This document shows, one piece after another, positions 1-12,100 of a stretch of 64,000 nt of DNA (its first letter is position 1; every line of letters begins with the position of its first letter). The notes below the pieces were generated by a model, which was not told the origin of the DNA, did no database searches, and saw nothing but the letters and a program-made list of their open reading frames with translations. This DNA comes from Cyclina sinensis (Eukaryota; Mollusca; Bivalvia; Venerida; Veneridae), in the NCBI GenBank assembly GCA_012932295.1, contig JAAONU010000013.1:41182627-41246626 (forward strand). The letters run 5' to 3'. A program made the translations under genes and the position numbers.

Positions 1-1035
1 GCCTGATAAATTTAGTGCCGATAAGTATTTTGGACAGATTTCACTTCTTCCTCTAATTTTTACAGCTTTTTCTCAGCATTATTAAAGGTTTCGACAACCA
101 CGCTTCCGAGTACGTTTAGGTCTATCTATCTTTTTGAATTAATTTAAGTTTTGAACGTTCAACTATTGTTGACTACGTCACGTATTCAGAATTGATCATG
201 TGGCATTGACGAGTCGATTTACGAATATTGGCGAAGTAAGTTCGGCACTTTCCGAAGCAATTTAAACAGTTCATAAAATAGTTTTGGTAATTTAATCCAG
301 ATGTATCTCCAGCACATCTTGCCATCCACGAAAATATAAACAAAGGCTTAATGGCCAACTTATTCAAAACTTGAAATCAAAATTAAACTATTCAACAAAG
401 GCCTTATTTCGTAGAAGTGTTTAGCCGTTTCATTTCATACCTTACCTTGATTGTTTTAATATGGAAAATTTTCTTTCATTTCAACGGTTAAGATTATCGT
501 CTGATAAACCACAAACTGAGGCCGGAGGATGGGTTAGATGAATCAATCTGTAGTTAGAAGAAAGGGAATGCTCGGTTTGTCTGGTACTTGGGGACGAATA
601 CCATTCTGTTTTGGAATGAATTTATGATAAATTGTATTATGGAAACTATATATCCTAAAGAAATATTGGACAAGACCAAGTATGTTTAAATTAATATATC
701 TTTCGAATTCAGAAAATCAAAAAAGAAAAAATACAACTTGTCTTAAATTTAGGAATTTACATATCCAACACAATTGAACTAAGTGATACGATATATGATA
801 TATACAGTGTAAGTTCGAAGTAAAGTATAGAGCAAAAAGGAACAGATTGAGGTATTTAACACTTTTATATGAACAATCTAATCCAGACAGCGACACTGTT
901 TCTGGGTACATTCAGTGATTATTGTACTCTATGACCTTTTTACGAACATCCACCTTTCCAAAACAAGGTCTAGACGGGAACTATATTATCTTTTATTTAG
1001 AACATTAAGAGAAAGAAGAAAATATCTGTGTGGCT
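1..1035. other. Intergenic, nothing recognised
   Basis: AT-rich sequence with only short ORFs (under 70 codons) on both strands. I see no domain, splice-bounded exon, RNA gene or repeat here. It runs into the satellite that begins near 1036. Confidence 0.5.
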
Positions 1036-1771
1036 TTTGTCATCAACGATACCCAAAGAATATTCAAGATATATGGTTCCATCACTTTGTCGTCAGCGAT
1101 ACGCAGACGTCATGAAAGAGAATATTCAAGATATATAGTTCCATCACTTGTCGTCAACGATACCCAGACGTCATGAAAGAGAATATTCAAGATATATAGT
1201 TCCATCACTTGTCGTCAACGATACCCAGACGTCATGAAAGAGAATATTTAAGATATATAGTTCCATCACTCGTCGTCAACGATACCCAGACGTCATGAAA
1301 GAGAATATTCAAGATATATAGTTCCATCACTCGTCGTCAACGATACCCAGACGTCATGAAAGAGAATATTCAAGATATATAGTTCCATCACTTTGTCGTC
1401 AACGATACCCAGACGTCATGAAAGAGAATATTCAAGATATATAGTTCCATCACTCTGTCGTCAACGATACCCAGACGTCATGAAAGAGAACATTCAAGAT
1501 ATATAGTTCCATCACTTTGTCGTCAACGATACCCATACGTCATGAAAGAGAACATTCAAGATATATAGTTCCATCACTTTGTCGTCGACGATACCCATAC
1601 GTCATGAAAGAGAACATTCAATATATACAGTTCCATCACTTTGTCGTCAACGATACCCATACGTCATGAAAGAGAACATTCAAGATATATACTTCCATCA
1701 CTTTGTCGTCAACGATTCCCATACGTCATGAAAGAGAATATTAAAGATATATACTAGTAGTTCCATCACGT
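1036..1771. repeat. 61/62-bp tandem satellite, about 12 units
   Basis: A unit built around 'cagacgtcatgaaagagaa' and 'atagttccatcac' recurs in tandem. The motif catgaaagag starts at 1111, 1172, 1233, 1294, 1355, 1417, 1479, 1541, 1603, 1665 and 1727, so the spacing is 61 bp for four steps and then 62 bp for six. The extra base is in the TTTGTCG/TCTGTCG segment. The last units also share a change from cccagacg to cccatacg, so variants sit in blocks, as expected when an array grows by local duplication. Each unit carries GACGTCA, a CREB/ATF-like half site, for which I have no functional evidence. The first and last units are degenerate and no ORF spans the array. Confidence 0.95.
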
Positions 1772-2305
1772 TTGTTTCCAATTTCCTATCGTATCCTCGG
1801 ATTTGCATCATACCTGAGTTTGCACTGTCTTTCCACAGTAATACATACGTTCTTTAACTCTATTTAAATATTAATCTAAAGTTGAAACAGGCCAAAAATA
1901 GTATGGATATTCAAAAGCAAGGATTTACAAAACAGGAAAAGAAAAAAAACTACATCAGTCAAAAACAATGATGAAGATATATTTCCACTTCTACGACGTG
2001 TGAGTCCAAGACCACCAGCCCTTTGATAAGACACCTTTCTCACTTATAGAGCATTACAGCGGAACATCGGTAGTGAGGCTCGAACCTATAACTTTCTGTA
2101 GTCAAATGTGGCTAGTAGTTTAAGTGTCAGTGAATCTTGCAGATAGATGATAAGACTTGTTTTAATGTAGAATAATAAATCAATGAGAAATTAGAGAGCA
2201 GAGAAAATAGAAAGGCATACAGCAGTATGGACGCAAAGGTTGGCCACAATTTTGAAAACTTGAGTAAATAATGTAAAAAGACAACATGCTTTTCTGGCAG
2301 AAAAT
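1772..2305. other. Intergenic, nothing recognised
   Basis: Unique-looking AT-rich sequence between the satellite and a SINE. Only short ORFs are present. Confidence 0.45.
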
Positions 2306-2318
2306 TCAAGCAAACTGA

Positions 2319-2621
2319 TTTCTTTGTTTGTTTTATTGTGGTTTAATGCCAGCTTAACAGCTAAGGTCATATCCCAGGCGGTCAGTCAAGTCTGGGTATC
2401 CTAGGAACAATGGTTAGGTGGATTGGTTGCATCCAACCAGTGTACTAACCACTTCTCCGCAAGTGACTGCCTACTTCCTCACCACTTGCTTTCAGAGCTG
2501 AGGGACAAATGACCTATAGATCAATTATCATAGAGAAATTTTGCCGGCCCTGTAGGGGATTGAACCGGGATCGTCAAGATAGACAATCCAATGCTCCACC
2601 TGATTGAGATGGCCAGGGCCG
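2319..2621 (-). mobile_element. tRNA-derived SINE, family A, copy 1
   Basis: Read on the minus strand, the right-hand end is a tRNA-like head. It has an A-box-like segment (tctcaatcaggtggagca) followed by a B box (ggttcaatccc). A central region follows, with 'tctccgcaagtgactg' and 'gagggacaaatgac' on the + strand, and a T/G-rich (+) terminus at the left. A 13-bp direct repeat, TCAAGCAAACTGA, flanks it at 2306-2318 and 2622-2634, which fits a target-site duplication from LINE-assisted insertion. The same head and central region recur in the copy at 20146-20436. SINEs are transcribed by RNA polymerase III from the internal A and B boxes and encode no protein. I did not assign the family name. 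Confidence 0.85.
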
Positions 2622-2984
2622 TCAAGCAAACTGAAACAGGTTCTGTACTAGACAGAAATAAATTGTATAACGAGCAATATTATTCAGTGGTACATTACAT
2701 AGTTTATCATTGTGACGGAGATGATAAAATCGGATGATTTCTTTAAATATACGTAGCATATTTTTTGCACGAAACATAACAATGGTGATATATAAATCAA
2801 CAAAAAAGCATACCTGATACACAAGACAGATGCAGCTTCCGCATCATCAGTATACTGAACGGTAAGAACAATATTTGATGCAAGATTATTTGCTCTCGAA
2901 ATAGAAATGGTATCTTGACTTTGACACAATCGTTCACGGAACATTTTATATTTTCGAATTTTGTTTAGCATGTTTGTTTGCTTG

Positions 2985-3145
2985 TATGCTAGTCTACCTA
3001 ATTGATTGTCTGACTGTCTGCAACTGGCTGGCTTGCTGGCTATTTTGTTGACTGCATAGCTGGTTGTTTGGCTGACTGGCTGTCCGTCTGGCTTTCTGCC
3101 TCGCTAGTTAGCTGTCTGCCTGGCTGGTTGGCTGTCTGTCTAGCT
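2985..3145. repeat. Degenerate GGCT/GTCT low-complexity tract
   Basis: An irregular run of tetranucleotide-like words (ctggctgg, ttgctggc, tgtctgcc, ggctgtctgtct) without a fixed period. It looks like a decayed (CTGG/CTGT)n simple repeat. The open frame at 3068-3286 that crosses it, rich in Trp, Leu and Ala, is a product of this composition. Confidence 0.7.
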
Positions 3146-4160
3146 TATCGACCGCGCTGGGTAGTAGTAGCTACCCTTTCTCATCTAGATACTTATCTTT
3201 CAAACGAAAGGTTGTTTTCAGAAGTCTTTTCAATTTATAGCCGAAGTTGCCGTTTCTTCTCTCTTAGAAAATGTCTCGTTTGTTGAGTCGATATGTATAT
3301 TTTTACCTTACTATAAAAAATCAAATAAAGCTCCTGTTTTTATTGTTGCTAGAAACGATGACTTTTCAAATTTATCTAGATCAATGGTTATCAGTGGTTA
3401 TCATAACTGATATTTTCTGTTCCTTGTCTGAATATTTAGAATAATTCGTTTATGTTCTAAAATGTCAATCAAGCGTGTCATATTTTAAAATTATGTATAT
3501 TATCTGAAAAAGTTCCGTCCGTATGTCACAGAAACACGTAAATAATTCTTTATTATATTTTGTTTCAAGCAAAATAAATTTAGATTTTGTATGGTATGAT
3601 TTATTTTGAATGCAGAAAAAACGCATGCGGAGTAATCTCTGTAGAATCTAAAGCACACGTTTTTACCAGGAACTTTTTTTTTGTTGCGGAGATCTACATT
3701 TAAAATCGGAAGATCTGATACGGGACAATCTCAAAGATAATCACAAATGTCGGTTGGATGCCGCTCGAAGCTTTTAGCAAAGCATGCACCCTTCAAGTAA
3801 CATCTTGAAATGTGACACACGCATACACTTTGCTTTTTGTTTTTGAAAACAAATGCCCTTTTTGATGACATTGATAAAACATTAACGTGGTCTAAGAAAA
3901 CAAAATATACACAACTTCAATCATATAACATGCATAGAGTTGCATAAAGACATATTGTACTATAAATTCACGATCGAAGTTTATCACAAAATTTGAAAAA
4001 AATGTGTAAATTGCGCGTTTCTTGTTGAGAATTCTTAGTTCATCGTTTTTCTTTTTGTTCTGCCGTAAGTTTTGTCACGTGACATTCCTTCCATGTTCGT
4101 CTTGCTTCGAAAACATACTAACTATATAGTACAAAGTCAAGTGAAGTGCTTGATTATTTT
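3146..4160. other. Intergenic, nothing recognised
   Basis: AT-rich sequence without a convincing ORF or repeat. Short homopolymer runs only. Confidence 0.45.
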
Positions 4161-4164
4161 ATAA

Positions 4165-4372
4165 AAGGGCCAGCCTCACAGGCTTAGGAGACACCTCTAC
4201 GATAGTACATATTTACGCCAGGCGCTGGGCGGTAAGGTAATAGGTAATTATTCTTTAACTAGCTGGCGGCTCACCAACCAGCTCCGTCAGAACAAACCCC
4301 TGGCGGAACTTAAATTTTCGACCTTCTGCTCCGTTAGTGGACGCGTTAACCAACTGGCCCAGGAAACGGTAT
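4165..4372 (-). mobile_element. Possible tRNA-derived SINE fragment
   Basis: On the minus strand the right-hand end reads 'ggccagttggttaacgcg', like the D-arm/A-box region of a tRNA. About 35 bases later 'ggtcgaaaattt' could be a decayed B box. The segment is richer in G+C than its surroundings. I found no clear target-site duplication, and the sequence does not match the two SINE families seen elsewhere here, so this could also be an old tRNA pseudogene or chance. Confidence 0.4.
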
Positions 4373-4849
4373 ATATTATCGTTTATGTACGAATTCAAAC
4401 ATTTCAGTTCTGACCATTTAAAGTTTATTATTTGCTTATCATCAAAATTGAAAATGCCATAAAATAGTGTATTGAGCTCGATGTCATACCAAACACATGA
4501 TTAATGAATACATCTTGAGGCTTGACAGCTTTTAACAGTATTGATTTAGAGGCAAATATTCTAGACAAACATACCCTTTCCGTTGAGGAAGACCACCGTG
4601 CCCCTCCACAGTCTCCGAAACCAACTACTCCAATAGCTCATCCATCATCGGCGCTGACAAGCTACGACAAGTTCTAGCCTAATGCTTAAAAGTAAAGCAA
4701 ATCAAACGAGTTCCCTCGCATTGTGTATAAACTAGTCGGTAGCCGATTATTTCGACAACGCTTCAGGTTTGTGGAGCTATCAGTGTCTTGTTATTTAGGA
4801 AATGGTATTTTCATCAGGTGATCGCTATCAAACTTTCTCTCGGGGAAAT

Positions 4850-5278
4850 CTATAAATCCTGGTCTTGATTGAGCGACTTATCTTTGGCCCTACTTATCTT
4901 GACAATTTTTGCTCTACGATTATGCCTCTTCTGACAAGCTAAGCTGGAAATATGACGCAAAATCTCGCGAAACTGATGACAATCTATATCCAAAGCCGTG
5001 GAGCGGTTACCTATCTTATGTCTACTTAGCAACACTGATGAGTTATAGCTCTGACCTTGTACACGGAAAAAAATCCTATTTTTCATAAAAGCTCTGATAA
5101 GACAAAGGGATAACCTGATATTTCTTTCTTCCAATGTCAGACATGGAATCAATTGTGTGTCGATGTAAAGCAATTTTGTTGACCTGATTGATAACAGAGG
5201 TGAATTATAAAGATGAATTTTTCTCCCTGCTACTGCAAATATATTACGAAACCTTCTTATCGTATTCAATGTTACCAA
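4850..5278 (-). CDS. Unexplained 142-codon ORF
   Basis: An ATG-to-stop open frame of 142 codons, long for AT-rich non-coding DNA. The predicted product is basic, with a Lys/Arg-rich C-terminal third (QKRHNRRAKIVKISRAKDK). I recognise no domain, signal peptide or membrane segment. There are no obvious flanking splice sites and no neighbouring exon. It may be a chance ORF, a fragment of a decayed mobile element, or an exon of an unknown gene. Confidence 0.15.
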   Translation of the reverse strand: MVTLNTIRRFRNIFAVAGRKIHLYNSPLLSIRSTKLLYIDTQLIPCLTLEERNIRLSLCLIRAFMKNRIFFRVQGQSYNSSVLLSRHKIGNRSTALDIDCHQFREILRHISSLACQKRHNRRAKIVKISRAKDKSLNQDQDL

Positions 5279-8200
5279 AGGTTGACCTTTTTCTGTTTTA
5301 ACGGTGTGAGCCTATTTTAGTGCCGTTCCCTCTGACAAACCAATGTGCTAATCAAAGACAAAGTATGCATCCGCACACTCGATTGAATCCGAGTACTTGT
5401 ATAGTTAGTCTAACTAACAAAAACAAAACAATATATTTACTTTATAATGATTCATTGCATTTTCTAATGATATAAACAAACCCTTAAAGTACTTTATATT
5501 GAGATTTATTCAAGATAAAAAAGAAAAAAGGAAATAACCAGACAAGATTCTCTTCAATTTGATTGGTTAGCTTTTGAAATTTCAATGGCATAGGAGAATT
5601 CAAATCGTGGACTGGGTTACAGATAACCATCATTTCTTAGAAATAATATACTTTTGGTATCAGACTACGATCTCAAACGATTCAGTAATCAAAATATTCT
5701 TTGTCTAATAATTTATGTTCGCTTGAAATGAAAAGTCATAACCGAATACAAGTTAGACTGGGTTATACGGAAAGAAAATAAACTTTTATGACAGTCACGA
5801 ATTGGTATGCAAATGGCTTGCACCGGCGGGCTGATTGGACCGCAGATAATGGACGCTTTGTTTTAAAAACACGCCAACAGCAAGCTGGATTTTATCAGAT
5901 ACATATATTAGTCATTATAATATTACAAATACCGCGATGCCTAATGTACTGTATGGCGAATATTTAATTTATGTCTTTATAAATGATACTTTGAATGAGA
6001 TAAAAAAAATAAAACAACACGGACACATTTTATTGTAGGCGTAAAAATTGTTCTAAAGCAAAATAACGAGAAACATCTCTGTTCCGTTCTTTAAACAATA
6101 CTTTTGTTTCGAATGTACAACCAACTAGCATTGAGTCTCAATATTCATATTTTATGATCAAATGCTAGTTTTGTAAAAGATATTGAAAGTGTATTGCCCT
6201 ATGTCGAATCCATTGTCACAATAAAAAGATCGCATTAGAGTTAGTATTAGAGTTTTGCGTTTTGGGGGTATAAGTGTACCAAGAAAATGATACACAAAAC
6301 CATAAAAATTTCAAATATAAATTATGTTAAACAACTTTCTTTTCTTTTCAGAAGAGATTGAACGCAGATGGTCAGAACTTAAGCAAAATCTTCCCAACCT
6401 TTAAAGAATTGTTTCTTTCATGTCCTAGACCACCTATTTCCAATCTATCTAATCGAATTGCGGCTGATAAGATACTGCCCTATGATGCTGTGACAACATT
6501 ATTTGAGAATTTATAGAAATGTTTTGCTGTTGCATTGTCTTACAAAATTGATGACATCACAAAAATACACGAATCATTTAAATAGTTTTCTGCATAAACA
6601 GCTTTGTGAATTAGAAAGTAAAATATTGCGCTGTTTTTTATTTGCACCTAATTTTCTTACATTTTATATCTCACATGGTGAAAATACCTGATGCCTTAAA
6701 TGTGTATTGATAGACGTTTTCATTCTTTTGCCCTTTTCTATTCATGTTCTTTTAATGAATTCGTAATTTGAAAACCGTTGCTACGGTATGTGATATATCT
6801 TTCATCAGCCTTTGAGTGATATTGATCATAATCACGTGTTCCAGTGGATAGTTCCTCACTTGATTGACGTTAATTGGACAAAACATTGTTCTGCTCTACT
6901 TGGCAAACTTTCCCATGACAGGTACCAGAAGGAAGCAAATATAAAGATGCCATCTCTTTGATTTTTTTATTTTATTTTTTTATTTGCAAAACCCTTTTTT
7001 TTTCATTGTAAAGTCGTTAAAAATACAGTTCCTCCCGAGAAAAATTCGTACTTTTTTTTTCTTGAATACATGTATGTTCGTTTTTAAGATTCTAAGCCCT
7101 AACTAAAGACTTGATCTCATACAGTTGAAAATAGGAGAAACTTCAAGGGTTCATCAAGAGAGGTAGATGTTTGGTTTATATTTCACTAATATACAATTGT
7201 ATAACGAGAAAAAACAACATGGACCAAAATAGTAAAAAAAAACACAAAAAAAACATACCGCATCAGTTATATTCTAATACTCGGGTGATCTGGGTTCGAT
7301 CACTTATTTATTTTTGTGTGGTATTATCACTATATCCAGTGTTGTGATTTATAGAATTCTCCACAATTTATCATTTTTCGCACGGCTCGGTCTGACCTTG
7401 TCATACCCAGATACAAAGCAGTTCCGAAGCACTGTTGGAGTATGTAATTTAACTTTCGTAATCATAACTTAAACCATTAAAACTTGAACATTAACTTAGA
7501 TAAGATATGGCTTTATATCAGGGCTTATCATAGGCTGGTATCTGCGTCTTGATAACGGCTGGTTGTCCAACAGAGTCACAGCCATAAGAACATGAAAAAT
7601 TACCTCAAAGAATGCGTTTTTGTACATTTAATTTTGCCTCAAAAACATGGCGAACAGTTGTGTTCAAGTTTTTTATTTTCATGCTAAGGCAGTAAATGGT
7701 TGTTGTCAATCTCTCATCTTGGATGGAATTTTGATAAGATTTGATATGAAAATGGTTGCTTATCTCTAGAAAACACGCTCCGATCTCTAACTTTGATTAA
7801 TAGCTCGCCCGCGCTAAATTGATGTGCTAAAATAAATTCAATGTGCAGAGCCGACGCCCGCACTCAGTTTTCCAGAAGAACGCGGTTCCCGCTTTCTTCA
7901 TTAAGGGATAAATAAAATATATGTTTTTTCCTCTTTGTGTGTATCATGAAACATTTATCATTTACATCTACGACCACTTAAAAGCAAAGCTTTAGCTCTA
8001 AATAATACATCACATTTGTACTTGTAAGAACCCTTTTTTTCTCCCTTTTTATATAAACATATTAAAATATTTATTCATCATTAAATCATTTTTCTTTCAT
8101 TTCTGATTGCACAAACATTGCACGTGACCACCCTGAAAAAAATCCGTACCTACTCAACCCTTTTAGAATATTTACTGAAAATTTTCTAAGAAGTGGTAAT

Positions 8201-8280
8201 GAATTGAAAAAATATACAGAATCGTACTGCTAATTTGTTTTCAGTGTAATATCGGGCGGATAAATATTAAAATCTAATGT
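5279..8280. other. Intergenic with a few regulatory-looking islands
   Basis: Mostly AT-rich sequence with T- and A-tracts, such as the interrupted T/ATTT run near 6960-7010. A denser patch at 5800-5860 holds an octamer ATGCAAAT (5807-5814), an inverted CCAAT (attgg) and a GC-rich stretch. I see no exon. Confidence 0.4.
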
Positions 8281-8284
8281 TTAA

Positions 8285-8560
8285 CGAGAAGTTGTATAAT
8301 CTCGCGAGATAATCGCGATGTCTATCAGTGGTTCTAATTGGGATATAAAATTCTTGATCAGTAAAACAAATCTTATCTGACATTATAAGACTGGGTAGGC
8401 ACCGTGACCATGTTAGAAAACTGCTACAGAGGCATCGGCTGTGGAATGCTGGGAAATTTCTTTCCGTGGCAGTCTTTGAAATTAATGCCGATGCGTTTTC
8501 TGATTGGTTGGACAAAAATGACTGTAGTATTCAAACTTTTACGTTAGGTTTTGTCCGAGG
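8285..8560. promoter_or_regulatory. Promoter-like island with TCTCGCGAGA
   Basis: A perfect palindrome TCTCGCGAGA lies at 8300-8309, followed within 12 bases by another CpG-bearing word (aatcgcgatg). This decamer is known as a promoter element in animals and is bound by BANP in vertebrates. About 200 bp downstream there is an inverted CCAAT (gattggttgg, near 8500). No associated coding exon is visible on either side, so calling it a promoter is inference. The 82-codon minus-strand ORF over this region shows no recognisable domain. Confidence 0.3.
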
Positions 8561-8984
8561 ACTGGGTGGTTTAAAAAAGTTGCTTTTAAATAAAATACAT
8601 TTAGAAATTTAGCTTTTGTTTATCTTTCAGTGAAATTTTAGAATTCTAAAAAAAAAGGAATTATTGGTAGAATTTCCGAACTTAGGTCACTGCAGAAAAT
8701 TGAATGAGTTTCTTTAGCGAAGCATTAAACATAAAATTCTCTAATGTTTACTAATGAATAAATAATTAATATATAATGATGACAAGAAACGGAGAAAAAG
8801 TTCGAACTTGCATAAGCCACCTATGATCTCTATTGTCTAGTATCAGTCTTATTTGAATTTCTTGAAGTCGTAGCTACATTGTTTCATCATTACATGTACC
8901 AACGCCCATTACAGTGAGTAAGTAAGCAGCCTTTTCCTCTAGACCTAGAACTATACCAGCATCACAATACTTAACAGGATAATG

Positions 8985-9150
8985 GTGGACCAGTGTTCCA
9001 GTGGTAACGCGCTCGATTGGTAATCCAGGGGTCACGAGTCGATTCCCTGCTCCTCCACTTGCACTGCAAATTGTCTTTCTGGTACCGACCACAGATGAAC
9101 TCAACTGTAATAGATATGTACAGCAGAAATCAGACTATTCTTCGACACGG
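8985..9150 (+). mobile_element. tRNA-derived SINE, family B, partial copy
   Basis: The + strand shows a tRNA-like head: A-box region 'ccagtggtaacgcgctcg', then 'ggtaatccaggggtc' and a B box 'gagtcgattccc', followed by 'gctcctccac'. The same order recurs at 28336-28567 and, more diverged, near 22400. The word 'ggtaccgac' near 9080 also occurs near the 3' end of those copies. The body is shorter than in the 28336 copy and no target-site duplication was found, so the element is truncated or internally deleted. Confidence 0.65.
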
Positions 9151-9199
9151 GTTGCTTTAAAGTCCCAGCATAAGAACCTGTACAAATAACGTAAACATG

Positions 9200-12100
9200 C
9201 CCACACTTTTGCCGTCATTGCGTCTCGCCAAACACAGATAAGAAGCGCAATAGAAAACAAAGTTGGCGGGCCAGCCAGATATGTTTCCAATATAAAACAT
9301 ACATTACATGGAGAATGACATAACATTTGAAAGATTTAGGGGTATTGTGTTTGATTTAGATGGTTTATCAACTTGAGGAAATTTGAGCCGTATATTTACG
9401 ATGTACGGTGACATGTTTATTGTTTCGTGATAATTTTCATTTTCTGACCAGTAGCGCATAGATTTCAAAATATGAACGTTAGTAAATAACCCAATAAGAA
9501 TTTCAACGTGAAACAAAATGCTTTTTATTATTTTAGAGGTTTTTTTTTCGGTTATCCTTGATAATACACAATGAGTGAGTTTTTTGTATGACTTTAGCTC
9601 CATTTTACTTTTCATTGTTTTTGTATTTAATTTGTAGATGTTTGTGCAGATGCATCAAATGGTTCGCAGATTTCACAAGTACGATCATTTTTCGTTTATG
9701 ACGTCATTAATTTGTATATTTTTTTAGATGGGTGTACCGTGTCGTTCTCTCTTTGTCGTTTGCTTACGGATGTGCATAGGTTGTTGTCTAACTGCTGAGA
9801 AAAAAAGTAAGAATTCTTGGCAATTCTATTTTTGTATCCTTCGAGGAGTAAAACGGGGACTTCTGTAGCTAACACGATGCATTTTGTAAAGAGAGTTATA
9901 ACAGGCAACAGTATAAAACATAATGCACACAAAATTGTAAGTGATGACATTACAATGTATAGAACTCATAGCACACTTCCAATACCCGAATTAGTATTTA
10001 ATGGGTTAGACATTTTGTTTTGGCCAGATATGCTTTTGTCGGAAATTTTGCCGAACCATTGTCAGTTCTTATCGTGTCAAAACTTGAATATTACTCGCCT
10101 TACACACGCGTGTAGTCCTGTTGAACGTGTCCTATTTCCACTGTCTTTCAGGAACTCAGAATCAACTTTTCATATTTTCAGTCCAAGATAAGGTTTTGTC
10201 TTCACTTTGAGGCTGATGGGCCTATTCCATATCTATTGACACGTTAACTAACCGAGGATCTTATGTTATAACTATGTGGGGATATAGGGGTCATAGCGAA
10301 TAAAACGAAATGGATGAGTTATTGAAACAGAGGGTCATAAGCTCATGGCGTCTTTAGATTCTCCCGGTTTTTCGAATTATCCTGCTCTAGCCATTTGTCA
10401 CGTATCCTAAGATGGGCCTCTGCGATAAGGGACATCAATTCCTATTTTCTCCATCTAGCTAGCAGAAATGGAGGAAATATTGCCTAAATCGACCGTACTG
10501 TGAATATTGAAAACAAATCCAAAACGGTCTGGCATGAAGATTCCTTCAAGATAATGTAGTGTTCAATTTAGCCAGATAACTTGCGCATTTGCCAAAACCC
10601 TCATTTGATGTATTTTTGCGATTTTTGACGAGAAACGGATTTTCCCTAGAGAATTTATATTGTCGTTTTACAGTGATGGAAAAATAATGTTCAACCCACA
10701 TATGTGAGAGGAATTCGTTCTAACAATTCCTTTTATGTGTGAAACAAATTTATGTTGCAATATTTTTATGTGCAGACATTTTAGTTATAATGCTTTATCG
10801 ATTTCATTCCTTCTGTTACAACATTTTAGGTCCAAAAGCCAATTTCTGAACGATTAGATAAGAGAATAAAACAATGTACAAATCTTTTCATTGACTTCCA
10901 GACGACGAAATCTAATACATAAGGCAATGCAAATCGTGTTATGTATTACAGTTTAGTTCTTTCAAGTGCGGAGGGATTTAACTGGAATTACTTTTTACCG
11001 CTAACAAATCTATCAACAATTCATTCATTTTCTTAATGACGAGCCTTGTTCAATCGTTTACGGAATGGCACGTGCTTCGATATGACCTGACACGCGCTTT
11101 AGTGTGACCCCTGCGACGATTGGTCATTTATAAGCAGTCAATACTTCTTGTAAATTCTATTGCCTCGTTTCGGATCATGAGCGATTTAGCAGTTAATGAG
11201 CACAAAAGAAATAACACTTGAGTTTCATTTCTTAACAAAAACTTAAAGTCTTTGACGGAAAACGCTCTTGAAACGATGCGGAAATTAGATTACAGTCACG
11301 TGTTTGTCACATGACACTATTGCATACATTAATGAACGAAATATATTTTCACGTGTCTTTTCAAGTTAGCTATTCACATTCTCAGTATGTTAATTAAGTG
11401 CAACTAATCGAATTCTTAAAAACAAAATCTCTCTCTTAAGAAAACAGAGGACTGCGAATGCATAATATGATGACAGAACAGTGCACAGCGGCCATATTGC
11501 AAGAGAAGGGATTGTCCGCAGAATAATCAAGTGTCGCATTATAACAGATTTAAATATTGTACGTCAGGAGTAACTAGACGTTTAGATTTATTGGTTAATC
11601 ATTACTATGAATGCAAGATGCAGTCTTTATTTTCTTGTTTTGTTTTGAGATTTGTTTGTCAGACGTAGTTCAATTTATTTGGCATTAATGTGACACACAT
11701 TCCACTATTTCCAGATTAAGGTTGACATCTCCCAAAGAGACCGCCAAGAAGAAATTTTGCATTTAAATAACTAGAGATTTAGTTAACCGTCGCATGAATA
11801 AAGAATTTTAAGGAGTGTTTTGTTCCTAAATCAAAGTTTACCTATTTTATTTGCTGAATAGAAACACAGCCCTTTCACTTAGGAAATCGACGACTCTCGG
11901 CTGTTTCCTGAACAGGCATTTAGAGCAATGCTCTATTCCAAACTTAGGAAGTTGAAACAGAAAGTAGAGGTATGTAGTAACAGAGTGTACACATAACCTG
12001 GTTGAGGACCCCAAAAATTCGGACATCCTAAATTTCGTACAGTTATTCAGCCAGCCATTTACATGTACTGAATAAAGATATGTCAAACTGATGTAGACTT

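Noticed and set aside
1036..1771. CRISPR array
   Set aside because: The 61/62-bp period has no distinct repeat and variable spacer parts. The whole unit is conserved, so this is a eukaryotic satellite.
9817..10191. 124-codon ORF on the + strand
   Set aside because: No recognisable domain, overlaps an ORF on the other strand, and no splice or promoter context.
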